Position numbers and translations under genes: made by a program. Positions 33,590-43,816 of a stretch of DNA of 64,000 bases are shown piece after piece. Each line of letters begins with the position of its first letter. Position 1 is the first letter of the stretch. This DNA comes from DATFVA01 sp963832715. Lineage in GTDB: Bacteria > Bacteroidota > Ignavibacteria > Ignavibacteriales > Ignavibacteriaceae. The DNA lies in NCBI GenBank assembly GCA_963832715.1, contig CAWHVB010000008.1:1-64000 (forward strand). The letters run 5' to 3'. The notes under the pieces were generated by a model, which was not told the DNA's origin, made no database searches, and saw only the letters and a program-made list of their open reading frames with translations.

Positions 33590-36500
33590 TGAGTCTTTCA
33601 TCCCTAAGCATCAGAAGGCCTGTTCTTGCAATAGTAATGTCAATTGCTATTGTTGTACTTGGGCTTCTGGGCTATACGTACCTCGGGGTGCGTGAGTACC
33701 CTTCGGTTGATCCCCCGATAATTACCGTAAGCACAACCTATACCGGGGCTAATGCCGATGTAATCGAATCTCAGATTACTGAACCTCTTGAAGAATCGAT
33801 AAACGGCATCGCAGGTATCCGTTCGCTTACCTCGGTCAGCCGCGACGGCAGGAGCACAATTACAGTTGAATTTGATATTGATGTTGATCTTGAAACCGCA
33901 GCGAATGATGTTCGCGATAAGGTTTCCCGTGCCGTCAGTAATTTGCCGCCGGATGTTGAGAACCCGATAGTTTCGAAAGCAGACGCCGATGCCTCACCGA
34001 TTGTTTTTCTTAATATCCAGAGCGATACAAGGAATCTGCTTCAGCTTACCGAGCTTGCGAATAATGTTTTTAAGGAACGGTTTCAGACCATACCGGGTGT
34101 GAGTGCGGTAAACGTGTGGGGTGAAAAAAAATATTCGATGAGACTATGGCTCGATCCTGCAAAGCTCGCTGCTTATCATCTTACCCCTCTTGATGTTAAG
34201 AATGCAGTTAACAGAGAAAATGTTGAGCTTCCTTCCGGACTGATCGAAGGAAATAAAACAGAGCTGTCGATCAGGACTATCGGCCGGCTTCATGATGCTA
34301 ATGAATTTAATGATCTGATCATAAAGGAAGATAAAGGAAATATTGTCCATCTGAAGGATGTGGGCTATGCAACTCTTGGTTCGGAAAATGAACGTACGAT
34401 ACTTAAAAGAGATGGAACTCCTATGGTGGGCGTTGTTCTGATTGCCCAGCCAGGTGCTAATAACATTGCTATTGCCGACGAATTTTATAAACGGCTCGCC
34501 CAGATTAAACATGACCTTCCTTCCGATGTTAAAACCGGTATAGGGTTCGACGTAACTGATTATATCCGCGATTCCATATCGGAAGTAGAACAGACTATCT
34601 TTGTTGCGTTCGGCCTGGTTGTGCTTATCATTTTCGTTTTTCTAAGGGACTGGCGTACGACTATAATTCCGGTTATTGCAATTCCGATCTCCCTGATCGG
34701 AGCCTTCTTTATAATGTACGCAGCCGACTTTTCTATAAATGTCCTTACCCTGCTTGGAATTGTGCTTGCAATCGGAATAGTGGTGGATGATGCTATTGTA
34801 GTGCTTGAAAATATTTATACAAAGATTGAAGCCGGATCTCCTCCTGATGAAGCCGCACGTCATGGTTCAGCCGAAATATTTTTTGCTATTATATCAACAA
34901 CCATTGCCCTGGCTTCGGTATTCCTACCGATTATTTTCCTTCAGGGATTAACAGGAAGACTGTTCCGTGAGTTCGGAATTGTTATTGCAGGCTCAGTTAT
35001 AATTTCGGCATTCGTCGCTTTAACGCTCACTCCTATGCTGAGTTCAAAGATCCTTAAGAGAAGAGAGAAGCATAACTGGTTCTATACTAAGACCGAACCT
35101 ATTTTTGTAAAACTCAACAATACATACAGAAATTCTCTTGATTCATTCCTTGCGAAAAGATGGATAGCAATACTTATTATGGGAGTTTCTCTCGGGCTGA
35201 TATATCTTTTCTTCACTATGATACCTTCCGAACTTTCTCCCCTGGAAGACAGAAGCGGGTTGAGAATTTATGCAACCGCCCCCGAAGGCGCGTCATTTGA
35301 GTATATGGACCATTTCATGGATAAGCTTATCCAGACGCTTAAAGACAGCATTCCCGAAAGGGAAGCAATTATTTCGGTTACATCTCCGGGCTTCGGCGCA
35401 TCAAGCTCGGTAAATTCAGGATTTGCTTTCGTTATTCTGACTAAACCTGATCAGCGTGAACGCTCGCAGCAGCTTATTGCCGACGAAATTACTCCGGCGC
35501 TTTCGGATATGACCGAAGCAAGAGTATTCGTTACACAGCAGCAGTCGATAGGGCAGCGCAGAGGCGGACTTCCGGTTGAATACGTGATCCAGGCTCCCAA
35601 TTTTGAAAAGCTCCGCGAGTACCTTCCGAAGTTTATGGATGCGGCTCAGAAGGATCCGACTTTCACGATCGTTGATGCAAATTTGAAATTCAACAAGCCC
35701 GAAATAAAACTGGTGATTGACAGGCAGAGGGCAAGAGACCTCGGAGTTTCGACGATTGATATTGCGCAGACAATTCAGTCGGCTTTCAGCGGACAAAGGT
35801 TCGGGTACTTTATAAAGGATGGTAAGCAGTACCAGGTAATCGGGCAGCTCCTTCGTAACAAGCGTAATGCACCGATCGATCTGAAATCTTTGTATGTAAA
35901 GAATACTCAGGGAGAGCTTATACAGCTTGACAATGTTGTGCAGCTGACCGAACAGAGCGCACCGCCGCAGCTCTACAGGTTTAACCGCTATGTGTCGGCT
36001 ACTGTATCGGCAGGACTAGCTCCCGGCAAAACCATCGGCGACGGTATTAAAGAGATGGATAAAATTTCAGCAAAGGTGCTTGACGAATCTTTTTCCACAT
36101 CTTTAAGCGGCGCCTCAAAAGATTACTCTGAAAGTTCTTCAAGTCTGTTGTTTGCTTTCCTTCTTGCCATAGGATTTATCTATCTTGTTCTGGCTGCTCA
36201 GTTTGAAAGTTTCAGAGATCCTTTTATAATTCTTTTCACAGTCCCGCTTGCTATATTCGGCGCTTTGATTTCTCTCTGGTACTTCAACCAGACGTTAAAC
36301 ATTTTCAGCGAGATAGGAATTATAATGCTGATCGGTATTGTAACAAAGAACGGGATCCTGATCGTTGAATTTGCAAACCAGCGTAAAGCTGCAGGACTCT
36401 CAAAACTGGAGGCTATAAAGGATGCATCTGCAGCGAGACTAAGGCCTATCCTGATGACCAGTTTATCTACAGTGCTCGGTATTCTGCCTATTGCTCTTGC

Positions 36501-36690
36501 GCTCGGTGCGGGGTCTGAAAGCAGGGTATCAATGGGGATAGCGGTAATCGGAGGGTTGATCTTCTCAACGTTCCTGACACTCCTCGTAGTGCCTGCAGTC
36601 TACTCATACCTCTCACGCAGCACAGCTTCTGTTTCAAATGTTACTGAGGCTGCTGAAGTTGACGAAGGGGCTGCTCTTGTCAGTAAATGA
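33589..36690 (+). CDS. RND efflux pump permease (AcrB/MexF-like, HAE1)
   Basis: The 1033-residue inner-membrane proton-driven multidrug pump has twelve membrane helices in two repeats, each with a large periplasmic loop. Family motifs are LSIRRPVLAIVMSIAIVVLG, DVRDKVSRAVSNLPPDVENP, and helix 4 GIVLAIGIVVDDAIVVLENI, which holds the proton-relay Asp-Asp pair. The second half has LIGIVTKNGILIVEFANQ. Substrates are likely hydrophobic toxins or antibiotics, but they cannot be predicted. The ATG overlaps the adaptor stop; the TolC-like gene starts 20 bases later. Confidence 0.96.
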   Translation: MSLSSLSIRRPVLAIVMSIAIVVLGLLGYTYLGVREYPSVDPPIITVSTTYTGANADVIESQITEPLEESINGIAGIRSLTSVSRDGRSTITVEFDIDVDLETAANDVRDKVSRAVSNLPPDVENPIVSKADADASPIVFLNIQSDTRNLLQLTELANNVFKERFQTIPGVSAVNVWGEKKYSMRLWLDPAKLAAYHLTPLDVKNAVNRENVELPSGLIEGNKTELSIRTIGRLHDANEFNDLIIKEDKGNIVHLKDVGYATLGSENERTILKRDGTPMVGVVLIAQPGANNIAIADEFYKRLAQIKHDLPSDVKTGIGFDVTDYIRDSISEVEQTIFVAFGLVVLIIFVFLRDWRTTIIPVIAIPISLIGAFFIMYAADFSINVLTLLGIVLAIGIVVDDAIVVLENIYTKIEAGSPPDEAARHGSAEIFFAIISTTIALASVFLPIIFLQGLTGRLFREFGIVIAGSVIISAFVALTLTPMLSSKILKRREKHNWFYTKTEPIFVKLNNTYRNSLDSFLAKRWIAILIMGVSLGLIYLFFTMIPSELSPLEDRSGLRIYATAPEGASFEYMDHFMDKLIQTLKDSIPEREAIISVTSPGFGASSSVNSGFAFVILTKPDQRERSQQLIADEITPALSDMTEARVFVTQQQSIGQRRGGLPVEYVIQAPNFEKLREYLPKFMDAAQKDPTFTIVDANLKFNKPEIKLVIDRQRARDLGVSTIDIAQTIQSAFSGQRFGYFIKDGKQYQVIGQLLRNKRNAPIDLKSLYVKNTQGELIQLDNVVQLTEQSAPPQLYRFNRYVSATVSAGLAPGKTIGDGIKEMDKISAKVLDESFSTSLSGASKDYSESSSSLLFAFLLAIGFIYLVLAAQFESFRDPFIILFTVPLAIFGALISLWYFNQTLNIFSEIGIIMLIGIVTKNGILIVEFANQRKAAGLSKLEAIKDASAARLRPILMTSLSTVLGILPIALALGAGSESRVSMGIAVIGGLIFSTFLTLLVVPAVYSYLSRSTASVSNVTEAAEVDEGAALVSK

Positions 36691-36709
36691 AATTGATAAA
36701 AAAAGTAAT

Positions 36710-38026
36710 ATGAGAATTCTTAATCTATTCTTTGTCCCCATCCTTGTGCTGATTATAAACTGTCAGTCATTTTCGCAGGAGACTCTTTCCCTTGAAGATG
36801 CTATAAAATTTTCACTGGCGAATAATTATTCGATCAACATTGCCCGCAATGAATCTAAAATTGCAGAAAATAATTCAAATATCGGCAATGCAGGTTTCCT
36901 GCCCTCGGTTGATGCATCAGGTTCGTATATTAAAAGTTCTAACGATACCAAACAGGAATATTTCGACGGAAGAACGGTAGATCAGAAAGGCGCTCAATCA
37001 ACGAATATTGCCGCGGGGGTAAACCTGGATTGGACAATTTTTGACGGTTTCGGGATGTTTGCCAGCATCGATATGCTTAAAGAACTTAATAAGATAGGTA
37101 AAGATAATTTTAAAGCTGAAGTGGAAACGAACCTTGCCGATGTTATCGAAACATACTACAACCTGATAGCTGAACAGCAGGTGCTGGATGTGTTGAAACA
37201 GGCAATAGTTATAAGTGAAGAAAGGGTCAGGATTGCTGAGTCAAAGAAAGATGTCGGCAGTGGTTCAAAGTTTGATTTACGGCAGGCCCAGGTTGATCTT
37301 AATGAAGACCGGTCGAACCTTCTTAAAGAGCAGCTTGCTTTTGAACAGTTAAAGGTGACGCTTAACCAGCTGATGGGAAGAGATGTTAGTTCTGAATTTA
37401 ATGTGAGCGATACTATTATTGTTAAAAAGGATTTTAACCTGGATGATTTAAAGGCGAAGACTCTTGAACAAAATTCAACCCTTCAGATAGCAAAAAAGAA
37501 TCTTAGCTTATCTGAAATAAATCTCAGACTTGCCCGGGCAGAACTGTACCCTCAGATTTCTCTTATCGGCGGTTATAACTATACCAAATCTGAATCAGAG
37601 GCAGGTTTCGTACAATCGAATAAAAATTACAGTCTAAGTTATGGCGTATCAGCCACGTTAAATTTGTTCAACGGGTTAAACACACGGGTTAAAATTGAAA
37701 ATGCTGAAATAGGGATAGAAAACAGTCAGCTTAATTTCAATAAAATTCAAACGGATGTTGAAGCAAATCTCCTGAATATTTATAAAAAATACCTCAGCAG
37801 TCTTAAGCTTGTTGAACTGGAAGAAGAGAACCTGAAAGTTGCCAAAGAAAGCGTAGATATTGCACTTGAAAAACTTAAGCTGGGAAACATCACACCGCTT
37901 GAATTCAGGGAAACACAGCGTAAACTTATAAATGCTAAAAGCCGGCTCGTTTCAGCCCAGTATGATGCAAAATCAGCAGAAACTGAGCTGCTGAAAATCA
38001 GCGGCCAGCTGATTGCAGACGAATAA
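36710..38026 (+). CDS. TolC-family outer-membrane efflux protein
   Basis: A protein of about 438 residues with a signal peptide ending SFSQ, then two OEP repeats: long amphipathic helices (SLEDAIKFSLANNYSINIARNE and QNSTLQIAKKNLSLSEINLRLA) and beta-strands (GGYNYTKSESEAGF, YGVSATLNLFNG) that form the trimeric outer-membrane channel. The start is ATG 36710; the frame extends upstream into the pump gene but only ATG 36710 gives a clean signal peptide. It completes the tripartite efflux system. Confidence 0.94.
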   Translation: MRILNLFFVPILVLIINCQSFSQETLSLEDAIKFSLANNYSINIARNESKIAENNSNIGNAGFLPSVDASGSYIKSSNDTKQEYFDGRTVDQKGAQSTNIAAGVNLDWTIFDGFGMFASIDMLKELNKIGKDNFKAEVETNLADVIETYYNLIAEQQVLDVLKQAIVISEERVRIAESKKDVGSGSKFDLRQAQVDLNEDRSNLLKEQLAFEQLKVTLNQLMGRDVSSEFNVSDTIIVKKDFNLDDLKAKTLEQNSTLQIAKKNLSLSEINLRLARAELYPQISLIGGYNYTKSESEAGFVQSNKNYSLSYGVSATLNLFNGLNTRVKIENAEIGIENSQLNFNKIQTDVEANLLNIYKKYLSSLKLVELEEENLKVAKESVDIALEKLKLGNITPLEFRETQRKLINAKSRLVSAQYDAKSAETELLKISGQLIADE

Positions 38027-38191
38027 ACATCAACCGTTAAATCAGCTGAATTTCGCACTTTTCTATTTATCCCAAATACTTGGCTCTACAAGCGGGGAAA
38101 AGCACGCACATTTTGACCTGAATTTTATCTAACGGGAATCTTACCCTAAAAAATATTAAATTATTGCACATTCTTTAAGAAAAAGTAACCA

Positions 38192-39433
38192 ATGCACATT
38201 TGTATTTTTGAAGATAACAAGGTCGATAATTTCTATCCTCTTACACTTTCGCATCCTGTTTACGATCTCGTTTGCGGGATGAAGACGTTAAGGGAGAAGA
38301 TCTTAAGGTATTTCCCTAACTCTTCGCAGACTCTTTTCTGCAGAAAGTACCTTGAAGAAACAGTTAAACAGAACAACCCGGGAATAGGAGTAAACCTGCT
38401 GGAGGATGATAACTATCTTTTCATCAATGGCAGGGTTTTAATCGATGAGAATTTCTTTGAACAGGTAGGTAAAAATACCGCAGAAAAAGTGCTGGTTAAA
38501 GATAACGTTCTGATTGCTGCCAAAGTGACCTCGGAAACCATCAATAAGATCAAATCATCCATAAAAGAATTGCCCGAACCTTCTGACTTCGGGGGGATCC
38601 ATGCAGAAAATTCCGATGTCGATACAGTAGATTATATATGGGACCTGATAAAATTAAACGGACCTCAAATAAAACAGGACTTTACTCTCATAAATGCGCC
38701 CGGCATTTCCGAGGAGGCCAGGTTATTCAGGAGCGTTAATCTTATCAACAAGGATGATGTTATAATTGAATCCGGTGCTGTTATAAAACCAGGTGTGGTT
38801 ATAGATGCATCAAACGGACCGATATATATAGGCAAAGATGTTGAAATTAACGCCAACAGCGTGATTGAAGGACCTGTTTCCATTGGTGAAAAAACAAGGG
38901 TCAAAGCTCTCGCAAACATTTACGAGAATGTATCAATAGGCAAAGTCTGCAAGATCGGCGGTGAAGTTGAAGAGACTATAATAATGCAGTATACAAATAA
39001 ACAGCATTCAGGATTTCTGGGACACGCTTATCTCGGCAGCTGGATAAATATCGGCGCCGATACCAACTGCAGCGACCTTAAGAATAATTACAGCACCATA
39101 AAAGTCAGGATGAACGGTAAAGAGGTTGATACTAACCTCCAGTTCCTCGGTCTTATTATGGGAGATCACTCAAAAACCGCAATAAATACCATGTTCAACA
39201 CCGGAACAATTGCCGGTTTCTCCTGCAATATTTTTGGAGACGGTTTCCCGGATAAGTTTATACCTTCATTCTCATGGGGCGGCAGAGAGCATATGGAAAC
39301 TTATGACGTCAATAAGAGTGTAGAAACTGCAAAGAAAGTGATGCCGAGGCGGAAGGTCAATATGACAAAAGCAGATGAAGATCTGTTTAATACTATTTTT
39401 AATATCACTGAGAGTGAAAGAGAGAAAAAATAA
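38192..39433 (+). CDS. GlmU-like putative sugar nucleotidyltransferase with left-handed beta-helix
   Basis: The 413-residue protein belongs to the Bacteroidetes-type GlmU-like group: a divergent N-terminal nucleotidyltransferase-like domain (MHICIFEDNKVDNFYPLTLS, then HPVYDLVCGMKTLREKI) without the classical LxxGxGTRM loop, and a left-handed beta-helix with hexapeptide repeats at about 190-340 (VIIESGAVIKPGVVIDASNG and DVEINANSVIEGPVSIGEKT). It probably transfers a nucleotidyl or acyl group to an amino-sugar phosphate, but the substrate is unknown. A 165-nt A+T-rich gap precedes it and rsmB follows after five bases. Confidence 0.85.
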   Translation: MHICIFEDNKVDNFYPLTLSHPVYDLVCGMKTLREKILRYFPNSSQTLFCRKYLEETVKQNNPGIGVNLLEDDNYLFINGRVLIDENFFEQVGKNTAEKVLVKDNVLIAAKVTSETINKIKSSIKELPEPSDFGGIHAENSDVDTVDYIWDLIKLNGPQIKQDFTLINAPGISEEARLFRSVNLINKDDVIIESGAVIKPGVVIDASNGPIYIGKDVEINANSVIEGPVSIGEKTRVKALANIYENVSIGKVCKIGGEVEETIIMQYTNKQHSGFLGHAYLGSWINIGADTNCSDLKNNYSTIKVRMNGKEVDTNLQFLGLIMGDHSKTAINTMFNTGTIAGFSCNIFGDGFPDKFIPSFSWGGREHMETYDVNKSVETAKKVMPRRKVNMTKADEDLFNTIFNITESEREKK

Positions 39434-39438
39434 ATATT

Positions 39439-40803
39439 ATGAGTGAACAATTCGAAGAACATAAAGTAAGGGATCTGTATTCAGGAGTAAGAGGACTTGC
39501 AGTTAAGATACTGAACAGGGTTGAACGGACGGATTCATACCTCGAAAGACTGCTCGATAATGAAATGCGTAACAGCGATCTAACAGGCCCCGATAAGGCA
39601 CTTCTCTATGAAATAGTTCATGGGGTAGTAAGGTGGATGGGGAGACTCGACTGGGTGCTGAATGGATTTTATAAAGGTCAATTCTCTAAAGCTATTCCAA
39701 ATCTGAAAAACGGTCTCCGTGTGGCACTATACCAGATAATGTTCCTTGACAGAGTGCCCGACTTTGCCGTAGTTAATGAAGCAGTTGAGTTCGTGAAAAA
39801 ACTTCAGGGACAAAAACCTGCCGATCTCACGAATGCTATTCTCCGGAATATAATAAGGAGTAAAAACTCAATCCGTTATCCCGATCCCGAAGAGGATCTG
39901 CCGGGCTATTTTTCTGCTTACTACTCTCATCCTTCATGGATGGTCAAAAGGTACCTGGCAAGATTCGGCAGGGAGGCAACAGAGAAGCTGCTTGCAGCAA
40001 ACAATGAAAAACCATTTCTGACCCTGAAAATAAATGCACTTAAAACAAACCCCGATGAGTTCAGACAGCTGCTCAATAAGGTTAACCTGAGATTTAAACC
40101 GGGACGGTATCTTCCGGAATTTTTCAAGCTTCAGAATTTAACAAACATAACAGCCTGGGAATATTATACGGAAGGATATTTCAATATACAGGATGAAAGC
40201 GCAGGACTAGCCTGCCGGCTTCTTGATACCAAACCCGGTATGAGGGTCCTTGATATGTGTGCTGCTCCCGGCGGCAAGACTGCCTACATCGCAGGTCTGA
40301 TGCACGATGAAGGTGAAATAATTGCAATTGACCGCTTTGAAGCCCGCTTAAAAATAATGGAAAGAAATATTACCCGCCTTGGAATTCATTCTATAAAACT
40401 TGTAGAGACAGATGCGCTTCAATATTCCGATGCAGGATTTGACCGTGTTCTCGCAGATGTTCCCTGCTCGGGTACAGGAACGATGTGTAAGAAACCCGAT
40501 ATTAAATGGAAGAAAGATCTCCTTGATATAAGGAGAATGACAGAACTTCAATATGAGCTTCTTGAAAAAGCCGCTTCTCTTGTTAAGCCGGACGGAGTGG
40601 TAGTTTACAGCACCTGCTCAATTGAACCTGAAGAAAACTGCGATATTATAAATAAGTTTCTTTCTGCGCATCCCGAATTTAAGTTGGAAAATGCGGCCGG
40701 ATCTTTTCCCGGAGAAATAGTTGATCCTAACGGCTGCATTCAGACGTTCCCTCATTCGCACCAGCTTGACGGAGCTTTTGCAGCTAAGCTGGTCAGGATA
40801 TAA
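39439..40803 (+). CDS. rsmB: 16S rRNA (cytosine-C5)-methyltransferase RsmB-like
   Basis: The 454-residue SAM-dependent methyltransferase has an N-terminal NusB-like RNA-binding domain (about 15-150: AVKILNRVERTDSYLERLLD and LYEIVHGVVRWMGRLDWVL) and a C-terminal Rossmann domain. SAM site DMCAAPGGKTAYIA; catalytic cysteines in ADVPCSGTGTMCKKPDIKWK and VVVYSTCSIEPEENC. RsmB methylates C967 of 16S rRNA; the NusB-domain fusion supports this assignment over RsmF. Confidence 0.92.
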   Translation: MSEQFEEHKVRDLYSGVRGLAVKILNRVERTDSYLERLLDNEMRNSDLTGPDKALLYEIVHGVVRWMGRLDWVLNGFYKGQFSKAIPNLKNGLRVALYQIMFLDRVPDFAVVNEAVEFVKKLQGQKPADLTNAILRNIIRSKNSIRYPDPEEDLPGYFSAYYSHPSWMVKRYLARFGREATEKLLAANNEKPFLTLKINALKTNPDEFRQLLNKVNLRFKPGRYLPEFFKLQNLTNITAWEYYTEGYFNIQDESAGLACRLLDTKPGMRVLDMCAAPGGKTAYIAGLMHDEGEIIAIDRFEARLKIMERNITRLGIHSIKLVETDALQYSDAGFDRVLADVPCSGTGTMCKKPDIKWKKDLLDIRRMTELQYELLEKAASLVKPDGVVVYSTCSIEPEENCDIINKFLSAHPEFKLENAAGSFPGEIVDPNGCIQTFPHSHQLDGAFAAKLVRI

Positions 40804-40829
40804 ATTGTTTAATAAAAACATAAAAGAAA

Positions 40830-41786
40830 ATGTTCGATAAATTAGCTTTAGAATTACAGCAGGCAAGAATCAAAAATAACCTTTCATTAAAGGAGTTATC
40901 TGCCAGAACGCGCATCGATCTGAAATTTCTCGACGCAATGGAAGAAGGTAATTTCAGTTTCCTACCCGAGCTGTACGTGAAAGCATTTCTGAAAGAATAT
41001 GCCTCGGCTGCGGGACTGGATCCTGATATCATTTTAAAGAAATATGCGCGTGCCAGGGAAGGACTTCCATATGAAGAAGAACCCCGGGAACAACCGGCAG
41101 TGCCTGAAAAAAAACGCGAGGAAGTTAAACCGGTAGAGAAAGTTCCGGACAAACCTGAGGAAAAAGTTCCCGAGAAATCGGAGGATAAAGAAGAAAAATT
41201 CAGGGAAGTGAAGCACTCTGCTCACCAGTCGAATGCCGTATACTCAAAGCCTCCTGCATTCGATGCCACTGCACCAAGGAAAAGCGAAACAATGCCCGGT
41301 AATAAAAACGGCATTATTATCGGGGCTGCAATAGGGGGCGCGGTTATACTCCTGGGACTGATATACTTGATATTCTTCAGCAGCAGTGACCAAATAGTTG
41401 TACCTGAAAAACCTTACGATGAAGTAGTTACTGAATCCAGAAACAGGTACGAGGAAACACCCGGCACTAAGGCTGATTCCAGCCAGAATACCGCAGTATC
41501 AACTGACAGTCTTAATCTGCTCATCCAGACCACCGATACCTCCTGGGTTAAGCTTATTCTTGATAATACAAAAGAAGAAGAATTTATATTGTTTCCAAAT
41601 TCTCAGAAATCACTAAAAGCTGCTGATAATTTTAAGATCACATTCGGAAAATCTTCTGCTATTAAATTACAGCTTAATAGTAAGCCGCTTGTTTTTAATC
41701 CTAAATCAAGAGCAGTTTCACATATCAGGATTGATTCAAACGGTATTGAATATCTTCAAAATCCTCCGCAGGCAGAGAAAAAATAA
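40830..41786 (+). CDS. RodZ-like HTH membrane protein
   Basis: The 318-residue product has an N-terminal HTH_25 domain (residues 4-70: RIKNNLSLKELSARTRIDLK and PELYVKAFLKEYASAAGLDP), a Pro/Glu/Lys-rich linker (80-155), one membrane helix (161-184) and a C-terminal beta-rich DUF4115 domain (about 224-318). This is the RodZ architecture; RodZ anchors MreB to the membrane and helps maintain rod shape. No MreB genes are in the window. Its stop overlaps the ATG of ligA by one base. Confidence 0.85.
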   Translation: MFDKLALELQQARIKNNLSLKELSARTRIDLKFLDAMEEGNFSFLPELYVKAFLKEYASAAGLDPDIILKKYARAREGLPYEEEPREQPAVPEKKREEVKPVEKVPDKPEEKVPEKSEDKEEKFREVKHSAHQSNAVYSKPPAFDATAPRKSETMPGNKNGIIIGAAIGGAVILLGLIYLIFFSSSDQIVVPEKPYDEVVTESRNRYEETPGTKADSSQNTAVSTDSLNLLIQTTDTSWVKLILDNTKEEEFILFPNSQKSLKAADNFKITFGKSSAIKLQLNSKPLVFNPKSRAVSHIRIDSNGIEYLQNPPQAEKK

Positions 41787-43816
41787 TGTCAAAGGCAGTA
41801 CAGAAAAGAATAGAAGAGCTGCGCGATATAATAAGAGAAAATGATTATCGATATTACATCCTGACTGAACCTACGATAAGCGACCGTGAATACGATTCTC
41901 TTATGAAAGAACTCGAAAAACTGGAGGAGGAGAATCCCGATCTTATAACGCCCGATTCACCTACCATGAGAGTCGGTACAGACCTCACAAAAGAATTTAA
42001 ACCCGTCACTCACCTCATACCGATGCTGAGCCTTGCGAATACTTATAATGAGGAAGAGCTGTATGATTTTGACAGGAGAGTCAGGGAAGGGCTGCCGAAA
42101 GACGAAACTGTTGAATACGTGGTTGAGCCCAAAATAGACGGGGCTTCTGTAAGTATTCATTATGTTGACGGCTACCTTGCAACCGCAGCAACGAGAGGAG
42201 ACGGGATCGTCGGCGAGGAAATAACAACGAACATAAAGACAATCCGCTCAGTCCCATTGAAACTGAATAAAAAAACTTCTTACCCGTACTCTTTCACCGA
42301 TATTGAAGTCCGCGGTGAAATCTTTATGAAGCTTCGGGATTTTATAAAGCTAAATAAAGAGAGGGAGATACAGGGAGAAAAATTATTTGCTAATCCACGC
42401 AACTCATCAGCAGGAACACTTAAACTGCAGGATCCCCGTATAGTAGCAAAAAGACCGCTTAATATTTTTACATACACGTTAATCAGTGTTGATGAAAACT
42501 ATGAATCACAATACGAGAACCTCCAGATATTGAAGAAACTCGGATTCAATGTTAACCCCGAATTCAAACTCTGCAAAAACATTGATGCAGTAATTGAAGC
42601 CTGCAACAAACTTGAAGAAAAGCGGAACACGCTGGAGTATGAAGTCGACGGCGCCGTTATAAAAGTAAATTCACTGCGTCATCAGAAAATACTTGGAAAT
42701 ATTGCCAAATCTCCGCGATGGGCAGTCGCCTTTAAGTTCAAAGCCAAACAGGAATTTACAAAATTACACAAAATTACGTGGCAGGTCGGCAGGATAGGCA
42801 CAGTTACACCGGTTGCAGAGCTGGAACCTGTATTCCTTGCCGGTTCTACGATCAGCAGAGCTACCCTTCATAACATCGATGAAATAAGAAGGAAAGATAT
42901 CCGCGAAGGGGATAAGGTGATCATCGAAAAGGGAGGAGATGTTATCCCGAAAATCGTTTCTGTGGTTAAAGAGGAGAGACCGGCCGGCAGCAAACCGGTA
43001 CAACCGCCGAAAAAATGTCCTGTATGCAAATCGCCTTTATTTAAACCGGAAGGAGAAGTTGCCTATTACTGTGAGAATACTGAATGCCCTGCGCAAATAA
43101 GAGGAAGACTTGAACATTTTGCAGCCCGCGGCGCAATGGATATAGAAGGACTCGGCTCAGCGCTGATTAACCTTTTTGTTGAAAATGGATTCCTCCGTAA
43201 TTATGATGATATTTACGATCTCAGGGAAAGGAGAGATGACCTTATAGCAATAGAGCGGCTCGGCGAAAAAAGTGTGGATAATTTACTGGCGGCTATAGAG
43301 GATAGTAAAAAACAACCTTTTGCAAAAGTTCTTTTTGCCATAGGCATCAGATATGTGGGCTCAGGAGCGGCAAAGAAACTGGCTGATAATTTTAACTCAA
43401 TTGACGAATTGATGAATGCAGGTGAAGAGAAGATTGAAGCAATTCACGATATTGGTCCCAGTATAAGCCAGAGCGTGGTTAATTTCTTCAGCGACCCGCA
43501 TAACAAAAAGATAATTGAGAAGCTTAAAAAGCACGGGTTGAATTTCGCTGCTGAAAAGAAAATTGAAAAAGAAACTTTCTTTACCGGCAAGACTTTTGTA
43601 CTGACCGGAACATTAAATAATTTTTCCCGTGAAGATGCGAGCGATAAAATTGTTAAGTTTGGAGGAAAGGTTACTTCGTCAGTAAGCAAAAACACTGATT
43701 ATCTCCTTTGCGGAGAGAATGCCGGATCAAAACTTACAAAAGCTGAGAAGCTTGGTGTTGCAATACTTAATGAAAAAGACTTTATTACACAACTTGAAGA
43801 CTCTGAAAAGAAATGA
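41786..43816 (+). CDS. ligA: NAD-dependent DNA ligase LigA
   Basis: The 676-residue ligase seals nicks using NAD+. An N-terminal Ia domain (YYILTEPTISDREYDSLM) is followed by the adenylation domain with nucleophile Lys116 in EPKIDGAS, an OB fold, a four-Cys zinc finger (CPVCKSPLFK and YCENTECPAQ), helix-hairpin-helix motifs and a C-terminal BRCT domain (TFFTGKTFVLTGTLNNFSRE). Length and domain order are standard. ATG overlaps the rodZ-like stop, and its own stop overlaps the next ATG. Confidence 0.97.
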   Translation: MSKAVQKRIEELRDIIRENDYRYYILTEPTISDREYDSLMKELEKLEEENPDLITPDSPTMRVGTDLTKEFKPVTHLIPMLSLANTYNEEELYDFDRRVREGLPKDETVEYVVEPKIDGASVSIHYVDGYLATAATRGDGIVGEEITTNIKTIRSVPLKLNKKTSYPYSFTDIEVRGEIFMKLRDFIKLNKEREIQGEKLFANPRNSSAGTLKLQDPRIVAKRPLNIFTYTLISVDENYESQYENLQILKKLGFNVNPEFKLCKNIDAVIEACNKLEEKRNTLEYEVDGAVIKVNSLRHQKILGNIAKSPRWAVAFKFKAKQEFTKLHKITWQVGRIGTVTPVAELEPVFLAGSTISRATLHNIDEIRRKDIREGDKVIIEKGGDVIPKIVSVVKEERPAGSKPVQPPKKCPVCKSPLFKPEGEVAYYCENTECPAQIRGRLEHFAARGAMDIEGLGSALINLFVENGFLRNYDDIYDLRERRDDLIAIERLGEKSVDNLLAAIEDSKKQPFAKVLFAIGIRYVGSGAAKKLADNFNSIDELMNAGEEKIEAIHDIGPSISQSVVNFFSDPHNKKIIEKLKKHGLNFAAEKKIEKETFFTGKTFVLTGTLNNFSREDASDKIVKFGGKVTSSVSKNTDYLLCGENAGSKLTKAEKLGVAILNEKDFITQLEDSEKK